Source of the DNA: an uncultured Acidimicrobiales bacterium
Lineage (GTDB): Bacteria; Actinomycetota; Acidimicrobiia; Acidimicrobiales; SHLQ01
DNA length: 64,000 nucleotides
Assembly (NCBI GenBank): GCA_938015295.1
Contig: CALLQB010000047.1
Location: 1-64,000, forward strand
Reading direction: 5' to 3'
Part shown: positions 8,640 to 18,243 of the stretch, one piece after another
Layout: each line of letters starts with the position of its first letter
How positions within the stretch are numbered: position 1 is the first letter of the stretch
Made by a program: the position numbers and the translations under genes
Notes under the pieces: model-generated
Databases searched by the model: none
Seen by the model: only the letters and a program-made list of their open reading frames with translations
What the model was told of the DNA's origin: nothing

Positions 8640-9187
8640 CGTTCAAGATCCTCCAGGGTGTCGATATCAAAGGGCTTACCCGAACAAACTACCTCTTTGA
8701 CAAGGTCTGGTCTTGATCGGAAGAGGCCTCGTGCGCCTTCGTCGCCGTCGATTGGCAGCAAAGGCCACACAATCTCGGTGAGCTTTACCGGTGGTCGTCG
8801 ATGGCCTTCAAAAACGGCGGTGACAATGTCGCCCTCGGTCTCGCTCACCGCCCGCCAGGCGTCGACGGTGGCGAACGGTTGATCGGCAAGACCAACAACA
8901 ACCGCCTCATGCCCTACCGTCTCGGCGTAATGGACGGCCGCCTGCAGCGACGATGCGTGTCCGCGCTCCCATTCATGGTTCTCGATGATCGAGACATCTT
9001 CGGGAAGAACAGCGGTGAGATCGACCGCGCCAGTAACCACGACCACCTCGTCGAACGCGGCCTCAAGCACCGGTTGCAGTGAAACGAGCACCAAAGGCTG
9101 GCCACGAAAGTCGGCAAGAAGTTTGTGCGTTGAACCGAGGAAACGGCTTCCGGCCCCGGCAGCGAGAAGTATGCCTGCAGTTGTCAC
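8630..9187 (-). CDS. MobA/MocA-like molybdenum cofactor nucleotidyltransferase
   Basis: This is a 185-residue NTP-transferase. Its N-terminus GILLAAGAGSRF-STHKLLADFRGQPL is the nucleotide-binding loop with the conserved Lys, and VVGLADQPF is the metal-binding segment. MocA makes the cytosine dinucleotide form of molybdopterin used by xanthine/CO-dehydrogenase-type enzymes. Its place immediately upstream of coxG and beside the xdhC genes supports that activity. The start is a GTG with TAGAGT 6 bases upstream, so this is probably the first gene of the unit that runs down to rimJ. Confidence 0.85.
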   Translation of the reverse strand: MTTAGILLAAGAGSRFLGSTHKLLADFRGQPLVLVSLQPVLEAAFDEVVVVTGAVDLTAVLPEDVSIIENHEWERGHASSLQAAVHYAETVGHEAVVVGLADQPFATVDAWRAVSETEGDIVTAVFEGHRRPPVKLTEIVWPLLPIDGDEGARGLFRSRPDLVKEVVCSGKPFDIDTLEDLERWT

Positions 9188-9199
9188 CCGGCGACTCTA
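9188..9199 (-). promoter_or_regulatory. Leaderless -10 of the mocA-coxG-DUF501-ppx-rimJ unit
   Basis: TAGAGT (9199-9194) is followed by CGCCGG and then the GTG at 9187. No clear -35 hexamer is present. Confidence 0.6.
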
Positions 9200-9286
9200 G
9201 CGAACGGCACTGCCTGTTCCCCCTTCGGACGCCTACTGACCCCTGCCTGGAGCAGGCCCACTGCTCGATTGCCGTGGAGATCAGTC

Positions 9287-9299
9287 TACGTTCAGGGGC
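9287..9299 (+). promoter_or_regulatory. Leaderless -10 of the DUF6941-like gene
   Basis: TACGTT (9287-9292) is followed by 7 bases and then the ATG at 9300. Confidence 0.55.
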
Positions 9300-9794
9300 A
9301 TGAGCAGCGAGAATGACCATCCCCCCTCAGAAGTTGATCCGTCCCCCTCAGAACTCGATGCGCCGCCCTCAGAACTCGATGCGACCGTGCTGCTGGCCGA
9401 CTCTGCCCAGGTTGCCGAAGGCAAGCTCTACATTTTGGGTGGCGGCATCACCGTTGTTGGGCCACGACCGCAGCCCCTAGGCATCGCCATTAGAATCCAG
9501 GTCCCGTGGGACCGAGCGAATATCTCGCATCAGTGGCAGCTCGATCTGCTCGACGAAGACGGACATCCGGTTATCGCCAACAACGGCAAGCCGGTCATGG
9601 TCGCCGGGCGGTTTGAGGCGGGCCGGCCCGCTGGTCTTCGGGCAGGCACACCACTCAGCGTGCCGCTGGCGATCAATTTCGCGACGCTTCCCGTCACAGC
9701 GGGTAGCGGGTACACGTGGCGGCTCAGCATCGATGACCAAACCCGAACGAACTGGCGAGCCGGCTTCTCGGTCCGCCCACCCAAACAGCCCTAA
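9300..9794 (+). CDS. DUF6941-like protein
   Basis: The protein is 164 residues. After a tandem-repeat N-terminus (three 7-residue units, residues 8-28) comes a compact beta-rich domain beginning ATVLLADSAQVAEGKLYILGGGITVVGPRP. This is typical of an uncharacterised actinobacterial family (DUF6941, from memory). No signal peptide or catalytic motif is seen. It is a single-gene unit inside the cox-type region, divergent from mocA and convergent with xdhC. The function is unknown. Confidence 0.75.
   Translation: MSSENDHPPSEVDPSPSELDAPPSELDATVLLADSAQVAEGKLYILGGGITVVGPRPQPLGIAIRIQVPWDRANISHQWQLDLLDEDGHPVIANNGKPVMVAGRFEAGRPAGLRAGTPLSVPLAINFATLPVTAGSGYTWRLSIDDQTRTNWRAGFSVRPPKQP
9321..9383 (+). repeat. 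In-frame 21-base tandem repeat, three units
   Basis: Three consecutive 21-base units encode PPSEVDP, SPSELDA and PPSELDA. Units 2 and 3 are nearly identical at DNA level, which suggests recent duplication rather than selection on protein sequence alone. Confidence 0.85.
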
Positions 9795-9801
9795 CTTCAG
9801 C

Positions 9802-9856
9802 TTCTGTTGTTCTATAGCGACCGTTTCCGGTCGCTATGGGTGAAAATTTCGGGTTT
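9802..9856 (-). repeat. 55-base hairpin element, copy A
   Basis: On the minus strand it runs from AAACCCGAAATTTTCACCC through a perfect 10-bp stem (ATAGCGACCG/CGGTCGCTAT, 9837-9814, loop GAAA) to AACAACAGAA. A second copy of the same length lies at 58716-58770. The stop codon of the xdhC gene is inside the stem. The conserved outer blocks plus a compensated stem suggest a transcript-end structure or a mobile repeat. Confidence 0.8.
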
Positions 9857-10664
9857 GGTGGATGGCGCCTTCGGTGTCGCGCAACGGCTTTGGGGCGGTC
9901 CGTCCCGTTCGTAGTGCAATAATTTCGGCACAGATCGAGATGGCGGTTTCTTCTGGGGTGCGGGCCCCAAGATCCAGCCCGATAGGCGACCGAAGGCGAT
10001 CGAGGCCGGCATCATCGACTCCGGCTTCGCGCAGTCGGTTGGTACGGCCATCATGGGTCTTTCGAGATCCCATCACACCGATATACCCCACCGCAGTGTC
10101 GAGAGCGTGGGTGATGGCCGGCACATCGAACTTGTTGTCATGGGTCAGTACACACACCGCGTCTCGTTCGCCGAGACTGTCGCCCACATCTTCGAGTAAC
10201 CGGTTCGGCCAATCGACGACCACGTGATCGGCCATCGGAAACCGCTGTGTCGTGGCAAAGATCGGTCGCGCATCGCAGACGGTGACTCGGTAGCCGAGAA
10301 TCTTGGCAACACGAGCAAGGGCAGCCGTGAAATCGACTGCGCCAAAGATAAGCATTTGCGGCGGTGGAGCAAAAGACTCGATGAAGACCGAAACCGCTTC
10401 CTCGCGCGCTTCGCCGTTCTCGCCGTAGTGGCGGATGCCGGATCGGCCCGACGCCAACTCGCCCAACACATCGCGCTCAACCACACGATCGAGGTCTTTC
10501 GTGCCAAGGGTGCCCTGCGATGTCTCGCCTGGCGCCACCAACAGCTTTGCGCCGGTGTTTGGCCCCTCGATAACCGTCGCCAGCGCCACCGGGCTTTCTG
10601 CCCGGATTGCAACCTTCAGTGCCTCAAAGATCGGGGTCTCGTTCGTACTATCTGCGGAGGTCAC
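9834..10664 (-). CDS. XdhC/CoxI family protein with C-terminal Rossmann domain
   Basis: This is a 276-residue protein. A divergent XdhC/CoxI N-terminal region (SPVALATVIEGPNTGAKLLV, residues about 17-100) precedes the XdhC C-terminal Rossmann-like domain (PPQMLIFGAVDFTAALARVAKILGYRVTVCDAR, then AVCVLTHDNKFDVPAI and YIGVMGSRKTHDGR). XdhC proteins hold and sulfurate the molybdenum cofactor for xanthine/CO-dehydrogenase enzymes. It starts 8 bases after the small CoxI gene, so the two are probably co-translated. The last residues and stop fall inside the 55-base repeat element. Confidence 0.88.
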   Translation of the reverse strand: MTSADSTNETPIFEALKVAIRAESPVALATVIEGPNTGAKLLVAPGETSQGTLGTKDLDRVVERDVLGELASGRSGIRHYGENGEAREEAVSVFIESFAPPPQMLIFGAVDFTAALARVAKILGYRVTVCDARPIFATTQRFPMADHVVVDWPNRLLEDVGDSLGERDAVCVLTHDNKFDVPAITHALDTAVGYIGVMGSRKTHDGRTNRLREAGVDDAGLDRLRSPIGLDLGARTPEETAISICAEIIALRTGRTAPKPLRDTEGAIHQTRNFHP

Positions 10665-10672
10665 GACAACCT

Positions 10673-10987
10673 CTACCAGTCGAGGGGTTCGAGAAAGAGG
10701 TGGATGGTGCCACCGCAGGTGAGCCCGACAGCAAAGGCCTCATCATCGCTGTACCCGAACGTCACTGTTCGACGCTCGCCGCTTTCGATCACCTCGAGCG
10801 CCTCAACAACAACCGCGCCTTCGACACAGCCACCAGAGACCGAGCCAACGACTTCACCGTCTTCATTGACCGCCATAGCGGCGCCAGGAAGCCTTGGTCC
10901 TGAGCCTTCGAGGTCGACCACGCGAGCGAGGGCGACCTTCTTGCCCTTCTTCTGCCATCGGTCGAGATCGTTCAGCAACTCACGCAT
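10673..10987 (-). CDS. CoxI/XdhC N-terminal domain protein
   Basis: The 104 residues are an isolated XdhC_CoxI domain: WQKKGKKVALARVVDLEGSGPRLPGAAMAV, then SVSGGCVEGAVV and AFAVGLTCGGTIHLFLEPL. The two Cys motifs (GGCVEG and CGGT) are intact, whereas the next gene's corresponding domain has lost them. The pair therefore divides the usual XdhC features over two polypeptides. It starts 38 bases after coxE but has its own TACGCT hexamer 6 bases before the ATG. Confidence 0.88.
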   Translation of the reverse strand: MRELLNDLDRWQKKGKKVALARVVDLEGSGPRLPGAAMAVNEDGEVVGSVSGGCVEGAVVVEALEVIESGERRTVTFGYSDDEAFAVGLTCGGTIHLFLEPLDW

Positions 10988-10999
10988 GGGTCAAGCGTA
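10988..10999 (-). promoter_or_regulatory. Leaderless -10 of the coxI-type gene
   Basis: TACGCT-TGACCC-ATG: the hexamer (10999-10994) stands 6 bases before the start. The block CTACGCTTGACC is identical to the one before coxD at 13094-13106. Confidence 0.6.
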
Positions 11000-11025
11000 G
11001 AACCCCCGACGCCGCTACAACTACC

Positions 11026-12174
11026 TCAGACCCCGACGACGACCTTGGCAAGGTTCGACAAGGAGTCGACCGAGTGGCCTTCGATAAACGTGTCGACGTG
11101 TGGCAACGCTGCGGCCATGCCGGCCGCCAGCGGCGCGTACCCGGGCGACGCTTTGAGCGGGTTCACCCACACCACCGAATGCGCAACACGATGCAACCGT
11201 CCCATCTGCTCACCCATCACCTCAGGCTCGCCACGGTCCCAACCGTCGCTCAAAATAACGACCACTGCACCTCGGGCCATGCCTCGCTGACCCCATTGGT
11301 CGTTAAACATTCGAAGCCCGTCGCCGAGTCGAGTTCCGCCCGACCAGTCTTCGACCGCCTCAGCAGCTTTCGCCAGTGCCGAGTCCGGGTCGCGAGACGA
11401 AAGCTCGCGGGTCAACCGAGTGAGGCGAGTGCCGAGGGCAAACGCTTCGACCCGCTGTCGACCCACAACCGCCGCATGAATAAACCGCACCAGCACGCGT
11501 GAATAGGTTTCCATCGATCCACTTACATCGAGCAGAAAGACCACACGCCGCGGTCGCTCACCATGTTCAACGAACGCCCGGCGAATCGGTTCACCCTCAG
11601 AACGCAAAGCGAGTTGCACGGTGCGTCGAATATCGGGCCGGACACGCCTCGTTGTACGAACGCTTCTTCGTGCCTCCCGAAACGGGCCGGCCAGGCGAAG
11701 CCGGTTCATGAGTTCGTAGACCTCGGCCATCTCGGCGTCGGTACATTCGGCGAAGTCCTTTGCCGACAACACCTCGGCGGCGCTGAAACGCACTTCTTGA
11801 ATCTCGCCGTCTTCGTCACCCTCGTCGTCGCCGGCCTCGCCATCGTCGTCGGGTTCTTCTTCGTCAACGGCGATGGTGACCGTCTCAATCTCGACCGCGC
11901 TCTCACGCAACGCCCGTTCGTCCTGATTCCACCAGTACCGAAACACCGCATCGTACAGCGGGGTGTCTTCGGGGCGGTCAAGCAAGGTCGACCGTCCGGC
12001 CCAGTAGACATGTGTTTCATCATCGACGCCCAAGGCGGTCACTGCGTCGATGAAGGTAAGGGTGCGACCTACCGGCACGGTTAGCCCGGTTCGACGCAGC
12101 GCATCGACGAAGCCAATTGCATAGTGCTCGAACCCGAGCACAACCGGCTCAGAAGTGGGGGTCGACGGGGTCAC
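11026..12174 (-). CDS. coxE: CoxE-like VWA domain protein
   Basis: The protein is 382 residues. The C-terminal VWA domain has an intact MIDAS (LDVSGSM, 215-221; SGGTRLGDGL; SDGWDRG). A highly acidic segment lies at about 103-126. CoxE works with the AAA ATPase CoxD in assembling the Cu-S-Mo centre of CO dehydrogenase, while related MoxR-VWA pairs act as metal-cofactor chaperones. The GTG at 12174 lies one base after the coxD stop. A longer upstream reading would run into coxD and is rejected. Confidence 0.9.
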   Translation of the reverse strand: MTPSTPTSEPVVLGFEHYAIGFVDALRRTGLTVPVGRTLTFIDAVTALGVDDETHVYWAGRSTLLDRPEDTPLYDAVFRYWWNQDERALRESAVEIETVTIAVDEEEPDDDGEAGDDEGDEDGEIQEVRFSAAEVLSAKDFAECTDAEMAEVYELMNRLRLAGPFREARRSVRTTRRVRPDIRRTVQLALRSEGEPIRRAFVEHGERPRRVVFLLDVSGSMETYSRVLVRFIHAAVVGRQRVEAFALGTRLTRLTRELSSRDPDSALAKAAEAVEDWSGGTRLGDGLRMFNDQWGQRGMARGAVVVILSDGWDRGEPEVMGEQMGRLHRVAHSVVWVNPLKASPGYAPLAAGMAAALPHVDTFIEGHSVDSLSNLAKVVVGV

Positions 12175-12175
12175 G

Positions 12176-13093
12176 TCAGCCGGTGATACTAATGGCCTTG
12201 GCGACGATTTCTTCAAGGCCCACGCCGCGCACCCGCTGTTGATCTTCGCGGTATTTCAAGAGCGTTCCGAGGGTCGAGTCGGCAGCGTTCACCGTCATAG
12301 TTTCGGCGCCGATCAACTTCAACGCTTGCGCCCAGTCGATGGTTTCGGCAACACCCGGGGGTTTATACAAACCAAACGAGCGAATCTCCGCAGTGGCTGC
12401 CGCAACCTGGCGGGCCAACTGCTCGGACACCTGCGGCGCCTTCAGGCGTAAAATTTCAAGCTCTCGGTCAAAGGTTGGGTGTTCGACCCAGTGATACAAC
12501 GCCCGACGTTTCAGCGCGTCGTGCACATCGCGGGTGCGGTTCGACGTGATGATGACAATCGGCGGTTTCTCGGCGACAAACCGGCCAAGTTCGGGAACCG
12601 TAATCGCGTACTCGCTCAGCACCTCAAGCAAGAACGCTTCGAACTCGTCGTCAGCTCGGTCGACCTCGTCGATGAGGAGAATCGGTCGAGCTTCGGCCGT
12701 GGACGAAATTGCCTCAAGGAGAGGACGGCGAACCAGGAATCGCTCGGAGTAGAGCTCGTTTTCTAAAACAGCTGCATCGGCCCCCGATGCCTGCCCCGTT
12801 GCCTCCGCAGTGCGAAGGTGCAACAACTGCCGCGAGTAGTCCCACTCGTAGACCGCTTGGTTGACGTCGATACCTTCGTAACATTGGAGGCGAATGAGTT
12901 CGCCGCCGGTCCATCGAGCAAGAACCTTTGCCACCTCGGTCTTGCCGACGCCGGCCTCACCTTCGAGGAGAAGCGGGCGTTCGAGAGCGATCGCCAGAAA
13001 GATTGCTGTGGCGAGGCCTTCGTCGGCAAGATAATCGTGGTGGCCGAGTTGTTCGATCAACTCGGCCACGTCGGCGGCGTGCTTTTCTGCCAT
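12176..13093 (-). CDS. coxD: MoxR/CoxD-type AAA+ ATPase
   Basis: This is a 305-residue AAA+ ATPase. Walker A is GEAGVGKTE (45-53), Walker B is ILLIDEVDRAD and sensor 1 is IVIITSNRTRDV. MoxR-family ATPases pair with VWA proteins to remodel metalloenzymes; coxE follows directly. It is separated from coxM by a 37-base gap holding a 7-bp hairpin and has its own leaderless promoter signal, so it may be expressed independently of coxS-coxM. Confidence 0.92.
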   Translation of the reverse strand: MAEKHAADVAELIEQLGHHDYLADEGLATAIFLAIALERPLLLEGEAGVGKTEVAKVLARWTGGELIRLQCYEGIDVNQAVYEWDYSRQLLHLRTAEATGQASGADAAVLENELYSERFLVRRPLLEAISSTAEARPILLIDEVDRADDEFEAFLLEVLSEYAITVPELGRFVAEKPPIVIITSNRTRDVHDALKRRALYHWVEHPTFDRELEILRLKAPQVSEQLARQVAAATAEIRSFGLYKPPGVAETIDWAQALKLIGAETMTVNAADSTLGTLLKYREDQQRVRGVGLEEIVAKAISITG

Positions 13094-13105
13094 AGGTCAA
13101 GCGTA
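13094..13105 (-). promoter_or_regulatory. Leaderless -10 of coxD
   Basis: TACGCT (13105-13100) is followed by TGACCT and then the ATG at 13093. Confidence 0.6.
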
Positions 13106-13124
13106 GGGGCTCGCTAGGAGCCCC
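13106..13124 (-). terminator. Hairpin between coxM and coxD
   Basis: A perfect 7-bp stem GGGGCTC/GAGCCCC with a 5-base loop lies just past the coxM stop. There is no T tract, so it may be a weak terminator or a processing/stability element. Confidence 0.4.
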
Positions 13125-13130
13125 ATGGTG

Positions 13131-13955
13131 CTAGCGACCGGCCTCTTCGAGGCCTCGGCGTGTGAGGACCCGAGCGAGATGCTGACGGTAGTCAACTGTT
13201 GCGTTCAGGTCAGCCGGCGGCTCGACACCTTCAGCTGCCTGGGCCGCAGCGTCTGCTGCATTTGCGCCCGAGTTGAGCGCCGCTTCTACCGCTGCGGCAC
13301 GGATTGGTTTGCTGTCCATGTTGACCAGGCCAACACCGGAGCTGCCGTTGTTCACCAGAATTGCGGCACCAACAATCGCCCAGTCCTGGGCCCGGCGGTT
13401 GAACTTTTGAAACGAGTAGGTCGCGTCGGGAACCTTCGCTATGCGAATTTCCTTCAACATTTCAGTGTCGCCAAGATCGGTCTCAAGGAAACCCGAGAAG
13501 AAGTCGTCGGCGGCAACTTCGCGCTCGCCGCTCGGACCGGCGATAACCATGGTGGCCCGTAGTGCAAGCATTGCGGCAGGGATATCCGATGCTGGGTCGC
13601 CGTGAGCTACTGCTCCGCCGATGGTGCCCCGATGGCGAACCTGTGGATCGCCGACGTTACGCGTGGCGGCGGCGAGCAGCGGCATCTGGCTGCCGATGAG
13701 CTCATTGATTTCGATGTCGCGGTGACGGGTCAACGCACCAATCGCTAGGTGGTCTCCGGCGTCGTTAACGTAGGAGAGGTCCGAGACCTTGCCAATGTCG
13801 ATGAGTACTGCCGGCGAAGCCAAGCGGTACTTCATCAGCGGGATGAGCGAATGGCCGCCCGCGAGAAGCTTGGCGTCGTCTCCGTATTCACCAAGAAGTG
13901 AAAGTGCCTCTTCGGCAGAGCCAGCGCGCTTGTAGTCAAAGGCTGCGGGGATCAC
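13131..13955 (-). CDS. coxM: CoxM-like FAD-binding subunit of a molybdenum hydroxylase
   Basis: The 274 residues show the FAD-binding motifs of the medium subunit: AGGHSLIPLMKYRLASP (about 33-49) and TIGGAVAHGDPASD (about 110-123), followed by the CO-dehydrogenase flavoprotein C-terminal domain. It passes electrons from the Fe-S small subunit to FAD. The GTG start overlaps the coxS stop (GTGA). In characterised loci the catalytic large subunit (coxL) lies beside coxM and coxS; no coxL is present in this window, so the holoenzyme partner must be encoded elsewhere or be missing. Confidence 0.9.
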   Translation of the reverse strand: MIPAAFDYKRAGSAEEALSLLGEYGDDAKLLAGGHSLIPLMKYRLASPAVLIDIGKVSDLSYVNDAGDHLAIGALTRHRDIEINELIGSQMPLLAAATRNVGDPQVRHRGTIGGAVAHGDPASDIPAAMLALRATMVIAGPSGEREVAADDFFSGFLETDLGDTEMLKEIRIAKVPDATYSFQKFNRRAQDWAIVGAAILVNNGSSGVGLVNMDSKPIRAAAVEAALNSGANAADAAAQAAEGVEPPADLNATVDYRQHLARVLTRRGLEEAGR

Positions 13956-14413
13956 TGGCCACCACCCGACTGTGAAAGCACGGCCTTGACGATGTTGTGG
14001 TAGCCGGTGCAACGGCAGAGGTTGCCCTCAAGACCCTCGCGCACCGTTGCTTCGTCGGCGTTCGGTTCTTCATCGAGCAGCGAAACCGCTGCCATGACCA
14101 TGCCGGGAGTGCAGTAACCGCACTGCAGGGCGTGGCATTCGTGGAATGCCTGCTGCATTGGGTGAAGGGTGTCGCCGTCGGCGAGGCCTTCGATTGTGGT
14201 GACCTCGTCGCCGTCGGCCTGCGCCGCAAAAACGGTGCAAGATTTTACTGCTTCACCGTTGAGGTGAATCGTGCACGCTCCACACGACGATGAATCGCAG
14301 CCGACATTGGTGCCGGTAAGTCCGCATGATTCGCGTAGATAGTGAACTAGTAGCGTTCGTGCTTCAACGTCGTGAGCTTGAGAGCTCCCGTTGACGTTTA
14401 TCGAGACCTGCAC
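13952..14413 (-). CDS. coxS: CoxS-like 2x[2Fe-2S] small subunit
   Basis: The 153 residues carry a plant-type ferredoxin [2Fe-2S] site (C39, C44, C47, C59) and a C-terminal helical [2Fe-2S] site (CGYCTPG and CRCTGYH). This is the standard architecture of the small subunit of CO dehydrogenase/xanthine oxidase-family enzymes. I chose the GTG at 14413 because AAGGGGAT lies 8 bases upstream and it opens the conserved beta strand; the reading 24 residues longer has no support. It is the first gene of the coxS-coxM unit. Confidence 0.92.
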   Translation of the reverse strand: MQVSINVNGSSQAHDVEARTLLVHYLRESCGLTGTNVGCDSSSCGACTIHLNGEAVKSCTVFAAQADGDEVTTIEGLADGDTLHPMQQAFHECHALQCGYCTPGMVMAAVSLLDEEPNADEATVREGLEGNLCRCTGYHNIVKAVLSQSGGGQ

Positions 14414-14523
14414 TTCGCAATCCCCTTTGGGTCGATGACAAAAATCCGTCGGTCGTGAACTTAGCCCAAGTGACGACGGAGGCAAGAAGCCATCGACAGA
14501 GAATTCCTCGATACCGGTTCGCG

Positions 14524-16232
<1,709 letters not shown>

Positions 16233-16251
16233 CTATCGGCGCTTCAGGCCG

Positions 16252-17061
16252 TCAGCACCGGCTCAACCATTGTTCCCAGACATCGAGGGTGGCGGCGGGA
16301 ACGCCTCGATCATCTGGCTCGTGATGCACCAAGCTTGGGTCGAGTTGGGAGATTGCGAGCTCGCTCGCAGAAAGCGGCATTGCGCGCTCGCTCGCAGAAA
16401 GCGGCATTGCGAGCTCGCTCGCTGTTTCTTGCTGATTGGGTTTCGACCGAGGTCGGTTGTCGGCCAACCGGGCAACCACCGCCAGGCGGTCGATTGCTTG
16501 TTGCGGTTCGGAGCCGACCAACTCGTCTTGGCGGACAACCACCGCGTCGTCGGGCGCTGAGCGCAACAACGCAGCCATGTGCCAGGTCCAGAACCGGTAG
16601 CCGACAGCCTTTGGTAGCCGGTTTCGGCGGGCCAGCGAAGCAACCGATGCTGAGGGATGTCGAAGCGCTACCACCACGGCCTCAACGTCTTGTGTCGCAA
16701 GCCAGTAGGGCAAGGTGAGGCAGAAGCGTGGGTCCTTCACCGCAAGGTTCTGGACCTGCTCCCCTACCGCTGACAAACCAGCCGATTCCTTCGCTGCCCG
16801 TGCCGCAATCGTCGGCTGCTTGGGCATGCGCAGATACGACGCCTGCGATGCCACCGCGGTGAAACGGTTGTCGGTGCGGGTGACTCCGGTGATCAGGCGA
16901 CTGTTGTAGTCGATGACGTCACGTCGTTCGAGGTAGCCGTTCGCGTTCCATTGATCGGCTTCCCACATCTGGTCGGCCGCACCGAAGTCGGCTCCGAGAG
17001 ATTGGAGCATCTGCGCGGTGAGCGAGGTACCCGACCGATGCATCCCTGCGACGATGATCAT
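16252..17061 (-). CDS. Sulfotransferase family protein
   Basis: The 269 residues open with IVAGMHRSGTSLTAQML, the PAPS 5'-phosphosulfate loop. LAVKDPRFCLTLPYWL and VVVALRHPSASVASLARR are further family segments, the latter matching the 3'-phosphate binding (RxPxxxxxS-like) region. It likely sulfates a glycan made by the operon upstream. The ATG overlaps the stop of the flippase-like gene (ATGA). Near the C-terminus a 27-base minisatellite has expanded a Ser/Ala/Glu stretch, probably in a surface loop. Confidence 0.85.
   Translation of the reverse strand: MIIVAGMHRSGTSLTAQMLQSLGADFGAADQMWEADQWNANGYLERRDVIDYNSRLITGVTRTDNRFTAVASQASYLRMPKQPTIAARAAKESAGLSAVGEQVQNLAVKDPRFCLTLPYWLATQDVEAVVVALRHPSASVASLARRNRLPKAVGYRFWTWHMAALLRSAPDDAVVVRQDELVGSEPQQAIDRLAVVARLADNRPRSKPNQQETASELAMPLSASERAMPLSASELAISQLDPSLVHHEPDDRGVPAATLDVWEQWLSRC
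16352..16423 (-). repeat. In-frame 27-base tandem repeat, about 2.7 units
   Basis: Two full 27-base units (16352-16378 and 16379-16405) differ by one base and are followed by a partial third. They encode repeated AMPLSASE-type segments in the sulfotransferase. Confidence 0.85.
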
Positions 17062-18236
17062 GTGGTGCGCCTTTCGATTCGGGGCTGGCCGAGCAGTCCG
17101 GCGAGTACCAATCCGCCGATCGCACCAGTGCATCCCCAAGCAATGGGTGCGAGGCCGCCAACGTCGCCACTCGCCGCACCGGCCAAAAAGGCGGCAGTTG
17201 CGAAGACGACTGTGAACGCCAGCTGCCGACCGCCCTGCACGCGATCGACCGAGTCGAGCAACGCTGCGTAGCCGCAGAGCCCGGTGGCACCGACCACCGC
17301 TACGAGCGCAACGCGACCAACGAACGAGGTCGACCCGACCAGCGCTGCGGCTGCCACACAACCGAGACATAGTGCAGCCAGCATCGCCGGCGTAGCAAGG
17401 GCGCTACGACGGCCGCTGGTAGCAGGGTCGATCATCCACTCGAGCACCTTGGGTGCCAGAAACACGGCAACCTGGACCGGGCCTCGAGCTAGCGCGGCGT
17501 CGAACGCCAGCGCATCAACGTCGATTGTCGAGGGCAGATTGTCGAGGGCAGAAAGTACGGGAATAAGCGCATACGACACCAGCGAAGGAATCATCGTCAA
17601 CGCGGCACCGCCCATCGTGGCCGACATCTCAGGCGAGTCAGACAGGTCAGCAACGGCGCGGTCAGGGTTGCCCGACCTTGCTGTACCAAGCGCTAGTAAC
17701 AGCGGAAGCGACAGCAAAAACGGCAAGACGATTGACCACGGCAAAAGACTTGCGCCAACGTCAAAGGCCAGAAACGACACCACGAGCAGTGCACGAAGAG
17801 CGTTTTCGCTGCACACCACCGCCAACGAAGCGGTTGCCCGTCGCTGGCGAACTAGGTCGCCCCGGAGCACTCCCGACGCTCCGGCCGCGACGACCCCAAC
17901 AATGGCGGCACATGACCACGACAGTCCCAAACTCGGGAAAAGCCGATCACGAAGAAGGAGAACCACCGCTGTAGCCAGCAACGTTGTACCCACCACCACT
18001 AGCCACGACTTCGTCCGACTCCCCGCCCGGGGAAGCGCGGTAATGACCTGCAGCGTTTGCCCGATCGACACGTGTGCGATTCCCCAGATCGACCAGACGT
18101 TGACGATGCCTGTGTCGAACTGTTCAGTGCCAAGCAGCGAGATCGCTACCAACACGCTCAGGACGAGCGCAAAGTTGGCTACCGTGAGCCCACCAACCGT
18201 CAGGTTGTCGCGATTTACCCTTTTGGCGCTACTCAT
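17058..18236 (-). CDS. Polytopic membrane protein, polysaccharide flippase-like
   Basis: The 392 residues contain roughly 11-12 hydrophobic helices (for example VANFALVLSVLVAISLL, WLVVVGTTLLATAVVLLL, IVLPFLLSLPLLLALG, VALVAVVGATGLCGYAALL) and no nucleotide-binding motif. Size, topology and the position between an epimerase, a GT2 and a sulfotransferase suggest a Wzx/MATE-like exporter of lipid-linked sugars. That assignment comes from context rather than a clear signature. It starts 7 bases after the epimerase stop and overlaps the sulfotransferase start. Confidence 0.7.
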   Translation of the reverse strand: MSSAKRVNRDNLTVGGLTVANFALVLSVLVAISLLGTEQFDTGIVNVWSIWGIAHVSIGQTLQVITALPRAGSRTKSWLVVVGTTLLATAVVLLLRDRLFPSLGLSWSCAAIVGVVAAGASGVLRGDLVRQRRATASLAVVCSENALRALLVVSFLAFDVGASLLPWSIVLPFLLSLPLLLALGTARSGNPDRAVADLSDSPEMSATMGGAALTMIPSLVSYALIPVLSALDNLPSTIDVDALAFDAALARGPVQVAVFLAPKVLEWMIDPATSGRRSALATPAMLAALCLGCVAAAALVGSTSFVGRVALVAVVGATGLCGYAALLDSVDRVQGGRQLAFTVVFATAAFLAGAASGDVGGLAPIAWGCTGAIGGLVLAGLLGQPRIERRTT

Positions 18237-18243
18237 TGTCGCT

